From Rhodobacteraceae bacterium HLUCCA09 (GTDB taxonomy: Bacteria; Pseudomonadota; Alphaproteobacteria; Rhodobacterales; Rhodobacteraceae), in NCBI GenBank assembly GCA_001314685.1, contig LJNT01000159.1, positions 1 to 39,921 on the forward strand: a stretch of 39,921 nt of DNA. Direction: 5' to 3'. The notes under the pieces are model-generated. The model did not search any database, was not told the origin of the DNA, and saw nothing but the letters and a program-made list of their open reading frames with translations. The number at the start of each line of letters is the position of its first letter. Positions within the stretch are counted from its first letter, which is position 1. Both the position numbers and the translations under genes were made by a program. Shown in pieces: positions 29,144 through 37,400 of this stretch.

Positions 29144-29501
29144 GCCCCACCCCCTCGCGTGCGTCCAACCGTCCGGGGCAACCGCTATCATACCCTGACC
29201 GGACGGCAAGCGCTGAAACGCTTGCTGCACGAGCGACCCTGCCCGCCGGCCTGCGCACCGGGGCGGTCGCAGACGGCTATGGTGCATGACCGATGCCGGG
29301 AGGGTCGGCTCGTGACGCCCGCGCGGAAGGCGTGGCGCAGGGGCAGAGCCGGCCCGCCGGCCGCACGACCACGGACGGCATGAACGGGTTCGCGACGGTG
29401 ACGACGGCGAATAAGACAGGACCGGGAGCGGGCGTTCTCCGCACCGTGCCGGACGACCCGGACGGGCGGCTGCGCGCCGTCCGGCCCCGAGCACCAAGCA
29501 G
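29144..29501. other. Gene-free stretch upstream of the efflux adaptor
   Basis: About 360 bases with no frame that resembles a protein. It must contain the efflux operon promoter near its left end, but no convincing -35/-10 pair or operator palindrome is visible. No regulator gene sits next to the pump. Confidence 0.45.
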
Positions 29502-29768
29502 CTACCGGTCGAAGAACAGCATGACCTACGCGAGGACCACTGCGAGATGAACCGCACCCCGAAGCGCGTTCGTGCGCGTGCTCACACAGGTCACGATGCT
29601 GAACGCGAGCGTCAGCATGAGCAGAACGATCTCGGGCGTCTCGAGGCCGAGTTCGATGGGACGGCCGATGACCGACGAGGCGATGAGCACGGCGGGCACG
29701 GTCGGGCCGATCGTGGCGAGCGCCGAGAGCGGACGATCAGCGTTGTCGTGGTGCCGCCATCGGGGCAT
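29502..29768 (-). pseudogene. Remnant of a ChaA-like Ca2+/H+ antiporter C-terminus
   Basis: On the minus strand, translation gives LSALATIGPTVPAVLIASSV, then PIELGLETPEIVLLMLTLAF and TRTNALRGAVHLAVVLA. These match the last membrane segments of calcium:proton antiporters (ChaA), which end in a comparable NVLQGxVHLVIFAAY stretch. A TAG at 29528-29526 interrupts where a tyrosine is expected; the frame then continues VMLFFDR to a second stop at 29502. Residues before LSALATIG do not look homologous, and the rest of the roughly 350-residue protein is missing. This is a truncated, decayed gene. Confidence 0.65.
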
Positions 29769-29898
29769 GATTTCCCACTGTCATCGACCGGGCGCGGAGT
29801 TCTGCAGCGGCTGCAGGGAGGAATGGACACGGCGACGGGTCGTGGTGGAAGCTCTACCCCCCGAGCGTAAGGAAGGTAGCCAGGCAGGAAAGGGCTTA

Positions 29899-30438
29899 GT
29901 GTCAGGCATCGACCAGATCGTCATTCATGCGCTCGGCACCGCCGCGGTCGGCCTCACGCTCCTTGCCTATACCGCGCGGTCGGGGCGAGCAGTCTTGCGG
30001 GTTGCAGCGCTCTCGGAGGCGGCATGGCTTGGCTACTTTGTCGGCCTTGCTTCACCGGGCGGCATCGTGGTCGCCGTCATCGGTCTGGCCCAGTGTCTGC
30101 TCGGCGGATTCGCTTCCGATCGGGCGCTCGCCCGCGGGATGGGGCTGCTTCTTCTGGCGTCGATGGCTCTTCTCTGGTGGGGCGGCGCGGGACATGTCGA
30201 GCTCCTCCCGGTGCTTGCCGCCCTCGCAACCAGCGCATCCGTCCTTGCACGGGATCGCTGGTCGCCGTTTCTCTACCTCTCGGCTCTCTCGGAGGTGATC
30301 TGGGCGATCTTCGGCCTGGTTGCAGGGGCCTGGGCGAGTGTCGTGGCCGCGCTCGCGGGTCTGGCGATCCTGGGGTGGCGTGCCTGGCGTTTGCGTCGAA
30401 AGCCTCGCTTGCAGCCAGGCGGGCCCGAGCGGTCGTAA
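29899..30438 (+). CDS. Small multi-pass inner-membrane protein (YgjV-like)
   Basis: From a GTG at 29899 with GGAAAGGG upstream, a 179-residue protein with about six hydrophobic segments: HALGTAAVGLTLLAYTARS, EAAWLGYFVGLA, GIVVAVIGLAQCLLGGF, MGLLLLASMALLWW, a short LPVLAALATSAS and YLSALSEVIWAIFGLVAG. The pattern of short helices with internal SE-W repeats resembles the Imp-YgjV family of uncharacterised inner-membrane proteins. An alternative start further upstream is unlikely, as that part is hydrophilic and lies over the antisense antiporter remnant. Function unknown. Confidence 0.65.
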   Translation: MSGIDQIVIHALGTAAVGLTLLAYTARSGRAVLRVAALSEAAWLGYFVGLASPGGIVVAVIGLAQCLLGGFASDRALARGMGLLLLASMALLWWGGAGHVELLPVLAALATSASVLARDRWSPFLYLSALSEVIWAIFGLVAGAWASVVAALAGLAILGWRAWRLRRKPRLQPGGPERS

Positions 30439-30492
30439 GCAAGCGACGCCCACAGGATTCGGGCCAATGCCGCGTCGTGCGCGCGCGGACGT

Positions 30493-31452
30493 TCAGCCGT
30501 CGGTGACGGTCGCCCCGGAGGGGGCCGCAGACAACGACATGTCGCGGCCGGCTTGGGAGATGCGGCGGTCGGCAAGGGTGTCGACAAAGGCGCGGCGCAG
30601 GCCCGCGCCCTCGCGCCGTCCGTCGTAGGCGGCGTAGAATCGCGAGGTGAACGACCAACCGTTGGGCTTGACCGCGCGCATCCGCCCCAAGGCCTCCCAT
30701 ACCGCACCGCGGTGGGAGGGGAGAAAGCCGACATAGCGCCCCGAAAGCAGCAATATTTCCTGTGCCTCCATGCTGCCGACGGTGGCCCGGGCGGTGACAC
30801 GGCCAAGTCGGTAGGTGTCGTCGAAATGCATGTAACTGCGCACCGAGACGGCGGCGCGGAAGAAGTCGCCCGGCTCGATGTCGCGGTCGGGGCGGTCAAA
30901 CCACGCATGGTCGCGCCCACAATAGAGGTGGTGGGTCTCGGTGGCCAGTTCCGCATAGGACAGGCCCGGCATCGGCTGCAGCGAGGCGCCGACCACCACG
31001 TCGCGCGTGCCGTGCAGCAGACTGTGCTGCAGGCCCGCCGGCGTGTCCGTCTCCAGTTCGATCAGGGCCTCGGGATTGGCGGTAGTGAAGCGGGCGATGG
31101 CGCTCGGCAGATCGAGCGCGGCGAAGGTCGTGACGGAATCGATGACCCCGATCCGCAGGGTGACGGTCTGGCGGTTGTGCACCCGGTCCATCGTCGACTC
31201 GAAGCGCTCGATCCCGCGGAAGAGATCCTGCGCTGCGGCGTAGGTCTCTTCCCCTGCAGGCGTCAGGCGAAAGCCGCCCCGCCCCCGTCGGCACAGCTTC
31301 GAGCCGAGCTTGGCCTCGAGCGTGGCGAGGTGGGTGGAAAGCGTCGATTGGGCCATGTTCAACGCGATCTGCGCGCCCTGGAAGCCGTTGCATTCCACGA
31401 GGGTGCAGAAGATCCGGATCAACCGCAGATCGACGTCGGTCAAGCGGCGCAT
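30493..31452 (-). CDS. LysR family regulator, divergent from operon B
   Basis: A 319-residue LysR-type regulator. The DNA-binding domain occupies residues 1-66, with QGAQIALNMAQSTLSTHLA as helix-turn-helix (about 25-43). The effector domain begins near TLRIGVIDSVTTFAALDLPS (about 97). It is divergent from the importer gene at 31577 across 124 bp, the usual layout for a LysR activator of a catabolic operon. The inducer is probably the operon's substrate or an intermediate, by analogy with the family. Confidence 0.93.
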   Translation of the reverse strand: MRRLTDVDLRLIRIFCTLVECNGFQGAQIALNMAQSTLSTHLATLEAKLGSKLCRRGRGGFRLTPAGEETYAAAQDLFRGIERFESTMDRVHNRQTVTLRIGVIDSVTTFAALDLPSAIARFTTANPEALIELETDTPAGLQHSLLHGTRDVVVGASLQPMPGLSYAELATETHHLYCGRDHAWFDRPDRDIEPGDFFRAAVSVRSYMHFDDTYRLGRVTARATVGSMEAQEILLLSGRYVGFLPSHRGAVWEALGRMRAVKPNGWSFTSRFYAAYDGRREGAGLRRAFVDTLADRRISQAGRDMSLSAAPSGATVTDG

Positions 31453-31493
31453 GGCGGTCGGGGCGACTCTACTTTGGGTTTTCTGAATGTAAC

Positions 31494-31501
31494 TTGGCCA
31501 A
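31494..31501. promoter_or_regulatory. Palindrome in the LysR/operon B intergenic region
   Basis: TTGGCCAA is a perfect 8-bp palindrome within AACTTGGCCAAACT, 42 bases from the LysR start and 75 from the operon start. It could be part of a LysR operator; it does not itself show the T-N11-A spacing. Confidence 0.25.
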
Positions 31502-31576
31502 ACTCCGTCATTCCACGTCTTCTCGCAAGGGTGTTATCTTGAGCCATAGCTCTTACACATCGAAGGAGGCTGACCC

Positions 31577-32578
31577 ATGGTCGCCCGGTCTCTTCTCTCC
31601 GCTACCGCGCTGGCGACCCTGCTCGCCCTTCCCGCCGCCGCGCAGGACACCACGATCCGTGTGCTTGCCCCCACCTGGGTTGGCTTCGCGCCCGCGCTCG
31701 TCGCGCAGGATCTGGGCTGCTACGAGGAAGAGGGCGTGACGCTCGACTTCCGCTTCGAGGATGACCGCGCCAACGTCATGGCGGCGATGGAGCGAGGCGA
31801 CATCGACGCCGACATGCGCACCGTAGGCGAGCATCAGGGCAGGCCCCGCGTGCCGGAGACCCCTGGCACCATCATCGGCACGATCGATATCTCGGTCGGC
31901 GGCGACGGCGTGCTGGTCGACGGCTCGATCGAGAGCGTGGCCGACCTCGAGGGCCAGACCATCGCCATCGAACCGAACATCCCCGCGCGTCTGCTCCTTC
32001 AGATGGAGCTGGCCAAGGTCGGCCTGTCGATCAATGACGTGGAGCTGCGCGAGATCGCGACGGCAGACACGATCGCCGTGTTCTCCGACACCTCCATCGC
32101 GGCCGTGGGCACCTACGAGCCGTTCCTGTCCCAGGCGCTCGACATCGTCACCGACCGCGAGCCGCGGGTGCTGGTGTCGTCGCGCGAAGAGCCCGACATC
32201 ATCGTCGACATCATCACCGCCCGCGACGGAGCGCTGGAAGAGAACCCCGCCAAGTTCGAGAGCCTGCTGCGCTGCGTCTACCGCGCCGTCGACTTCCAGC
32301 GCGAGAACCCGGCCGAATTCTCGGAGCTCGCCGCGCCCTATTTCGGGCTGACGGCGGAGGACGTGACCGAGATCATCGAGACCTCGATGGCCTACACCAC
32401 CTACGAGGAGGCGGTGGAGTTCCTCGGCACGGGCGGCGAGCCCGGCAGGCTGCACGCAGTGTTCGACGAGGTCATGGAGCTCAACATCGACTACGGCGCC
32501 GCCGACACGGTGCTCGACCCGTCCGAAGAGATCGACAATTCGCTGCTCACCGGGCTCTTTGAAGGCCACGAGCGTTAG
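31577..32578 (+). CDS. ABC transporter substrate-binding protein (NMT1/THI5-like)
   Basis: A 333-residue periplasmic binding protein. It has a Sec signal peptide (SLLSATALATLLALPAAAQD, cleavage after residue 22) and the family opening RVLAPTWVGFAPALVAQDLG (about 28-47), then ERGDIDADMRTVGEH and LEGQTIAIEPNIPARLLL near 128. These proteins bind small compounds such as sulfonates, nitrate, pyrimidines or amidines. AAGGAGG lies at good spacing before the ATG. It heads an eight-gene operon. Confidence 0.93.
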   Translation: MVARSLLSATALATLLALPAAAQDTTIRVLAPTWVGFAPALVAQDLGCYEEEGVTLDFRFEDDRANVMAAMERGDIDADMRTVGEHQGRPRVPETPGTIIGTIDISVGGDGVLVDGSIESVADLEGQTIAIEPNIPARLLLQMELAKVGLSINDVELREIATADTIAVFSDTSIAAVGTYEPFLSQALDIVTDREPRVLVSSREEPDIIVDIITARDGALEENPAKFESLLRCVYRAVDFQRENPAEFSELAAPYFGLTAEDVTEIIETSMAYTTYEEAVEFLGTGGEPGRLHAVFDEVMELNIDYGAADTVLDPSEEIDNSLLTGLFEGHER

Positions 32579-32583
32579 GACGG

Positions 32584-33336
32584 ATGCCCAGCCGAAAGGC
32601 GATCATCGGCACGGCGAGCACGCTGTCGGTCCTGCTCGCGTGGGAGTGGGCGTCGCGCAGCGGCCTGGTATCCGAGCGGTTCCTGCCGGCGCCCTCCACC
32701 GTGCTCGCCACGCTCTGGTCGATGATCTTCGGGCGGGACCTGCTCTACCATGCCGGCATCTCGACGCTGCGGGTGTGGGGGGCGTTCACGCTGGCGGCCC
32801 TGATGGCGGTGCCCATCGGCATCGCCATGGGCTCGTTTCGCTGGGTCGGCGCGGCGCTCGAGCCCATCGTCGACTTCATCCGCTACCTGCCGGTGCCCGC
32901 GCTGGTGCCGCTCTCGATCATCTGGTTCGGCGTGGGCGAGGGGACCAAGATCTTCCTGCTCTGGCTCGGCACCTTCTTCCAGCTCGTGCTGCTGGTGGCC
33001 GACGACGTGCGCCGCGTGCCGGTGGAGTTCCACGAGACGGCGATGACCGTGGGCGCGCCGTGGTGGCGGCGGCTGACCGACGTGTCATTCCCCTCGATGC
33101 TGCCGACGCTGGTCGACAACATGCGGATCACGCTCGGCTGGTGCTGGACCTATCTCATCATCGCCGAGATCGTCGCGGCCAATTCCGGCCTCGGCTTCGT
33201 CATCTGGCAGGCGCGGCGCTTCTTTCAGACGCCCGAGGTGATGGCGGGCGTCGTGACCATCGGCATCATCGGGCTGGCAACCGACCAGCTCGTGCGGGCG
33301 CTGCATCGCCGCTGGTTCGGGTATCTTGTGCGATGA
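32584..33336 (+). CDS. ABC transporter permease (SsuC-like)
   Basis: A 250-residue inner-membrane permease with about six hydrophobic segments. Typical blocks are RFLPAPSTVLATLW near residue 31, EPIVDFIRYLPVPALVPLSI near 93, and the coupling loop EFHETAMTVGAPWWRRLTDV near 145. It starts five bases after the binding-protein stop and overlaps the ATPase start by four bases. Confidence 0.95.
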   Translation: MPSRKAIIGTASTLSVLLAWEWASRSGLVSERFLPAPSTVLATLWSMIFGRDLLYHAGISTLRVWGAFTLAALMAVPIGIAMGSFRWVGAALEPIVDFIRYLPVPALVPLSIIWFGVGEGTKIFLLWLGTFFQLVLLVADDVRRVPVEFHETAMTVGAPWWRRLTDVSFPSMLPTLVDNMRITLGWCWTYLIIAEIVAANSGLGFVIWQARRFFQTPEVMAGVVTIGIIGLATDQLVRALHRRWFGYLVR

Positions 33337-34109
33337 GCTATCTCGTCTTCGAGCAGGTCACCAAGGTTTACGGTGCCGTTGAGGTCGTGGCTCCCTTCGA
33401 TCTTGATGTGCCGGAGGGAGAGCTCGTGGCTTTCCTTGGCCCGTCGGGCTGCGGCAAGACCACGCTCATGCGGATGGTCGGCGGTCTGGAGCCGCCCTCG
33501 TCGGGGCAGATACTGTTGCGCGGGGAGCGGCTGAAGAAGCCCGACCGGCGGCGCGGGATGGTCTTTCAATCCTATTCCGCCTTCCCGTGGCTGACGGTGG
33601 CGCAGAACGTCGCCTACGGGATGCGCTACCGGCGCGACCTGTCGGCGGCGGAGAAGGAAGAGCAGGTGCAGCATTTCCTCGCGCTCGTCGGCCTGACCGA
33701 TTTTGCGAGCGAATGGCCCAATCGCATCTCGGGCGGCATGCGGCAGCGCGTGGCCATCGCCCGGACGCTCGCGGCGGGCTCCGAGATCCTGCTTATGGAC
33801 GAGCCCTTCGGCGCGCTCGACGCGCAGCGGCGCGAGTTCCTGCAACTGGAGCTCAGGCGCATCCAGCAGGAAGAGGGCAAGACGGTGATCTTCGTCACAC
33901 ATGACGTAGAGGAGGCGGCATTCCTCGCCGACCGGGTGATCGTCTTTACCCGCCGCCCCGCGCGCATCCTCGCCGAGGTCGACGTGACCGCCCGCCTCGG
34001 CGCCTCACGCACGCTGGAGCTGCGCGAGGGGACGGACTTCTTCGGGCTGCGCAACGAGCTTCTGCACTACGTCCGCTCCACTGCGTCGGAAGAGGAGGGC
34101 ACGGCGTGA
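33333..34109 (+). CDS. ABC transporter ATP-binding protein (SsuB/NrtD-like)
   Basis: A 258-residue ATPase. Walker A is GPSGCGKTT (near residue 36), the Q-loop is FQSYSAFPW near 75, the signature is ISGGMRQRV near 131, Walker B is ILLMDEPFGALD near 150, and the H-loop is VTHDVEEA near 188. The ATG overlaps the permease stop (ATGA). It completes a binding protein-permease-ATPase importer with the two preceding genes. Confidence 0.97.
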   Translation: MSYLVFEQVTKVYGAVEVVAPFDLDVPEGELVAFLGPSGCGKTTLMRMVGGLEPPSSGQILLRGERLKKPDRRRGMVFQSYSAFPWLTVAQNVAYGMRYRRDLSAAEKEEQVQHFLALVGLTDFASEWPNRISGGMRQRVAIARTLAAGSEILLMDEPFGALDAQRREFLQLELRRIQQEEGKTVIFVTHDVEEAAFLADRVIVFTRRPARILAEVDVTARLGASRTLELREGTDFFGLRNELLHYVRSTASEEEGTA

Positions 34110-34861
34110 GCGGGTTGTCGGGGTCGCGCGTGCTGGTGACGGGGGCGAGCCGGGGGATCGGCCTCGGCGTCGCCCGCGCCTTCGTCGAGGCGGGGGCACA
34201 GGTCTGGGCGCTGGCAGAGGATGCGGCGGTGCACGATGCGGCGCGCGGGATCGGGGCGCGGGGCCTTCTGGCCGACGTGACCGAGCCCGGGGCGGTGGCC
34301 GAGGCGCTGGCGCAGGCCGGCCCCCTCGACGTGCTGGTGAACAACGCGGGGCTGGAGCGGCTGACGCCGGTGGACGATGCCTCGCCCGAGGCCATCGCCC
34401 TTTTCCGCCGGATCATGGACATCAACGTGGCGGGCATGGCCATCGTGACGGCGCACGCGCTGCCGTCGCTCTCCAAGGGAGCGCGGATCGTCAACACCGC
34501 CTCGATCTGGGGGCGCGTGGGCGAGCCGCTGTTCTCGGCCTACGTCGCCTCGAAACACGCGGTAATCGGGCTGACCAAGACATGGGCGGCCGAGCTCGGC
34601 CCCCGCGGCATCCGCGTCAACGCCGTCGCCCCCGGCTGGGTCCGGACGGAGGCCGCGATCCGCTCCGCCCGCGTGCTGGCCGCCCGCTCGGGCCGGGCGG
34701 AGGGCGAGATCATCGCCGGCGTCGAGGCGGCGCAGCCGCTGGCGGGCGGTCTGTTGGAGCCGGAGGACGTGGCGGGTGCCTACCTGTTCCTCGCCTCCCC
34801 CGCCTCGGCCAACATCACCGGGCAGACTCTGGGGATCGACCGGGGCGAGGTGCCGTGGTGA
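34106..34861 (+). CDS. Short-chain dehydrogenase/reductase, first of a pair
   Basis: A 251-residue classical SDR. The cofactor motif is TGASRGIG near residue 12, NNAG near 78, and the catalytic YVASK near 144 with the upstream serine in NTASIWG. It starts with GTG overlapping the ATPase stop. The C-terminal GQTLGIDRGEVPW is the usual dimer-contact end. It should oxidise or reduce a hydroxyl/carbonyl group of the imported compound or a breakdown product with NAD(P). Confidence 0.92.
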   Translation: MSGLSGSRVLVTGASRGIGLGVARAFVEAGAQVWALAEDAAVHDAARGIGARGLLADVTEPGAVAEALAQAGPLDVLVNNAGLERLTPVDDASPEAIALFRRIMDINVAGMAIVTAHALPSLSKGARIVNTASIWGRVGEPLFSAYVASKHAVIGLTKTWAAELGPRGIRVNAVAPGWVRTEAAIRSARVLAARSGRAEGEIIAGVEAAQPLAGGLLEPEDVAGAYLFLASPASANITGQTLGIDRGEVPW

Positions 34862-35520
34862 GGGTTGCAGTCGTCACCGGCGCGGCCAGCGGGATCGGCG
34901 CGGCGGTCTGCGCAGCGCTCAGGGCCGACGGCCTGGACGTGCACGGGCTGGACCTGTCGGGCGCCGAGCTGGCGGCCGACGTGACCGATGCAGCCTCGGT
35001 GTCCGCCGCGTTCGCCTCGCTCTCCCGCATCGACGTGCTGGTGAACAACGCGGGCGTGATGATCGAGGGGCAGCTCGCCGACATGCCGCTCGCCGACTTC
35101 GACCGCCAGATCGCCGTCAACCTGCGCGGGCCGTTCGTGGTGGCCCAGCAGGCGCTGCCGAAGATCCCCGAGGGCGGTCGCATCGTCAACGTCGCCTCGG
35201 AACTGGCCTATCTCGGCCGCGCGGGCGCCTCGGCCTACGCCGCGACCAAGGGCGCGGTCCTCTCGCTCACCCGTTCGTGGGCGCGGGAACTGGCGCCGCG
35301 CATCCTCGTCAACGCGGTCGCCCCCGGCCCCGTCGACACGCCGCTGCTCGCCTTCGACGCAATGAGCGCCGAGGCGCAGACGCAGGAGGCCGCCAACCCC
35401 CTCGGCCGGATCGGGCGGCCCGAGGAAATCGCGGCGCTCGTCGCCTTCCTTGCCTCGCCCGCCGCGAGCTTCACCACCGGACAGTGCTTCTCCGCCGATG
35501 GCGGAGCGGCCATGCACTAG
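34858..35520 (+). CDS. Short-chain dehydrogenase/reductase, second of a pair
   Basis: A 220-residue compact SDR. Cofactor motif TGAASGIG (about residues 8-15), NNAG near 63, catalytic YAATK near 123, and the typical end GQCFSADGGAAMH. It starts with GTG overlapping the previous stop (GTGA). It is shorter than its neighbour and clearly divergent from it, so this is not a recent duplication. The two SDRs may catalyse successive or alternative steps. Confidence 0.92.
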   Translation: MRVAVVTGAASGIGAAVCAALRADGLDVHGLDLSGAELAADVTDAASVSAAFASLSRIDVLVNNAGVMIEGQLADMPLADFDRQIAVNLRGPFVVAQQALPKIPEGGRIVNVASELAYLGRAGASAYAATKGAVLSLTRSWARELAPRILVNAVAPGPVDTPLLAFDAMSAEAQTQEAANPLGRIGRPEEIAALVAFLASPAASFTTGQCFSADGGAAMH

Positions 35521-35529
35521 GGAACGCGC

Positions 35530-36390
35530 ATGCTCCTTCACCCCCTCCCCTGGCCAGACGGCAAGACCGTCGCCGCCTCGATCACCTTCGACATCGACGC
35601 CGACAGCCTGATCCGCAATGCCCGGCCCGAGGACGGGCACCTGCGGCTCGCCCCCGTCTCGATGGGCCGCTACGGGCCGACCGTGGCGGTGCCGCGCATC
35701 CTCGACACCTACCGCCGCTTCGGGATCACGCAGACCTTCTTCATGCCCGGCTGGGTCATGGAGACTTATCCGCAGACCGTCGAGGCGATCCTAGAAGGCG
35801 GCCACGAGATCGGCCACCATTCCTGGCGGCATGAAGACCCGATGGGCCATTCCGACGAGCACGAGGCGGAGCTGTTCGGGCGCGCCCTGGAGGTGCACGT
35901 CCGGATGACGGGGCAGAAGCCCCGTGGCTACCGGGCGCCGGTCTACAACGCCACGCCGGGCGTGATCGGCCGACTGATCGCCGCGGGCTTTCTCTACGAC
36001 AGCTCGCTCATGGCCGACGACATCCCCTACCTGCTGCAGGCGCCCGAGGGCGAGCTGATCGAGATCCCGCCGCATTGGGGAGCCGACGACTGGCCGCCCT
36101 TCGCCCACTTCGAGGAGATCGGCTACCTGATGCCCGTGCGCGCCCCCTCCGACGGCATCCGCGCTTTCGTGGAGGAGTTCGAGGCGGCCCGCGCCGTGGG
36201 CGGCTTCTGGATGCCCGTCCTCCACCCGTTCCTGACCGGACGCCTCGCGCGGTGGGCGGCGATGGAGGCATGGCTCGAGACGGTGCTGGCGCGCGGCGAC
36301 GTCTGGATTGCGCCGATGGAGGATATCGCGCGCCATGCGCAGGCGCACCGTGGCCTCCTGCGCGTCGACAGCTTGGAGGGCTCCGCATGA
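35530..36390 (+). CDS. CE4-type polysaccharide deacetylase family hydrolase (PuuE/PgdA-like)
   Basis: A 286-residue cytoplasmic protein with a NodB-homology fold. Motif 1 is TFDIDAD (D21, D23), the metal histidines lie in HSWRHE (H97, H101), motif 3 is RGYRAP (132-137), YDSSLMADDIPY is motif 4-like, and LHPFLTG near 230 supplies the last histidine. There is no signal peptide, unlike true wall deacetylases, and the sequence is like the branch that includes PuuE allantoinase and cytoplasmic PgdA-like amidases. In this operon an amide or cyclic-amide hydrolase role is more likely than sugar deacetylation. Overlaps the next gene by four bases. Confidence 0.85.
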   Translation: MLLHPLPWPDGKTVAASITFDIDADSLIRNARPEDGHLRLAPVSMGRYGPTVAVPRILDTYRRFGITQTFFMPGWVMETYPQTVEAILEGGHEIGHHSWRHEDPMGHSDEHEAELFGRALEVHVRMTGQKPRGYRAPVYNATPGVIGRLIAAGFLYDSSLMADDIPYLLQAPEGELIEIPPHWGADDWPPFAHFEEIGYLMPVRAPSDGIRAFVEEFEAARAVGGFWMPVLHPFLTGRLARWAAMEAWLETVLARGDVWIAPMEDIARHAQAHRGLLRVDSLEGSA

Positions 36391-37400
36391 CCCCGGTCGA
36401 TCCCGCGTACCTGCCCGTCTCGGCGCTCGAGGTGCCGCGCTTCGCCGGCATCGCCACCTGCATGCGGCTGCCGCTGCGCGACAGGGCGGCGCCGGCAGGC
36501 GCCGAGATCGGCGTCTTCGGCGTGCCGTGGGACGGCGGCACCACCAACCGCCCGGGCGCGCGGCACGGGCCACGGGCGCTGCGCGACGCCTCGACGATGA
36601 TCCGCCACGTCAACCAGGCGACGCGCGCAGCCCCCTTCCACACCGCCCGCTGCGCCGATTTCGGCGACGCCACGGTGAACCTCACCGACGTCGCCCACAC
36701 GCTGGAGCTGGTCGAGGGGCAGGCAGCGGCGCTGAAGGCGGCGGGCGTCGTGCCGCTGATGATGGGCGGCGACCACCTGATGAGCCTGCCGATGCTGCGC
36801 GCGATGGCCAGGGGCGGCCCGCTCGGCTTCGTGCATTTCGATGCGCATACCGACCTGTTCGACAGCTATTTCGGCGGCGTGCGCTACACCCATGGCACGC
36901 CGTTCCGCCGCGCGGTCGAGGAGGGGCTGCTCGACCCCGCCCGCATGATCCAGATCGGCATCCGCGGCACCTCCTACGACGGGGAAGACCGCGCCTTCGC
37001 CGTCGAGCGCGGCATCCGCATCGTGCCCATCGAGGAGTTTCGTGCCCGCGGACCGGCCGACGTGATGGCAGAGGCGCGGGACATTCTCGGGCACGCACCC
37101 GCCTACCTGTCGTTCGACATCGACGCGATCGACCCCGCGCTCGCCCCCGGCACCGGCACGCCCGAGATCGGCGGTTTCACGACGTTCGAGGCGCAGCAGA
37201 TGGTCCGCGCGCTGGACGGGGCCGACATCGTGGCGGGCGACCTTGTGGAGGTCGCGCCGCCCTTCGACCCCTCGGGCGTGACCGCGTGGATCGGTGCGTC
37301 GATCCTGTTCGAGATTCTCTGCGTGTCCGCCACCGCCGCAGCCCGCCGTCTCGGCCGCGCACCGGTGATCTGCGAGGAGATCCCGGAGCCGCGCGCATGA
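36387..37400 (+). CDS. Ureohydrolase (agmatinase/guanidinobutyrase-like), first of a pair
   Basis: A 337-residue arginase-superfamily enzyme that should hydrolyse a guanidino, ureido or formimino group at a binuclear metal centre. All six metal ligands are visible: H130 in GGDH, D152/H154/D156 in DAHTD, and D244/D246 in SFDIDAIDP, followed by LAPGTGTPE. The YTHGTPFRRA loop near 167 resembles guanidinobutyrase and guanidinopropionase rather than arginase. Start ATG overlaps the previous stop, and its stop overlaps the next ureohydrolase. The side-chain substrate cannot be read from sequence. Confidence 0.93.
   Translation: MTPVDPAYLPVSALEVPRFAGIATCMRLPLRDRAAPAGAEIGVFGVPWDGGTTNRPGARHGPRALRDASTMIRHVNQATRAAPFHTARCADFGDATVNLTDVAHTLELVEGQAAALKAAGVVPLMMGGDHLMSLPMLRAMARGGPLGFVHFDAHTDLFDSYFGGVRYTHGTPFRRAVEEGLLDPARMIQIGIRGTSYDGEDRAFAVERGIRIVPIEEFRARGPADVMAEARDILGHAPAYLSFDIDAIDPALAPGTGTPEIGGFTTFEAQQMVRALDGADIVAGDLVEVAPPFDPSGVTAWIGASILFEILCVSATAAARRLGRAPVICEEIPEPRA

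Noticed and set aside
28044-29258. Extension of the RND permease frame through the adaptor gene
   Set aside because: The real N-terminus of RND pumps begins at 28043; the upstream part is a shifted translation of the adaptor.
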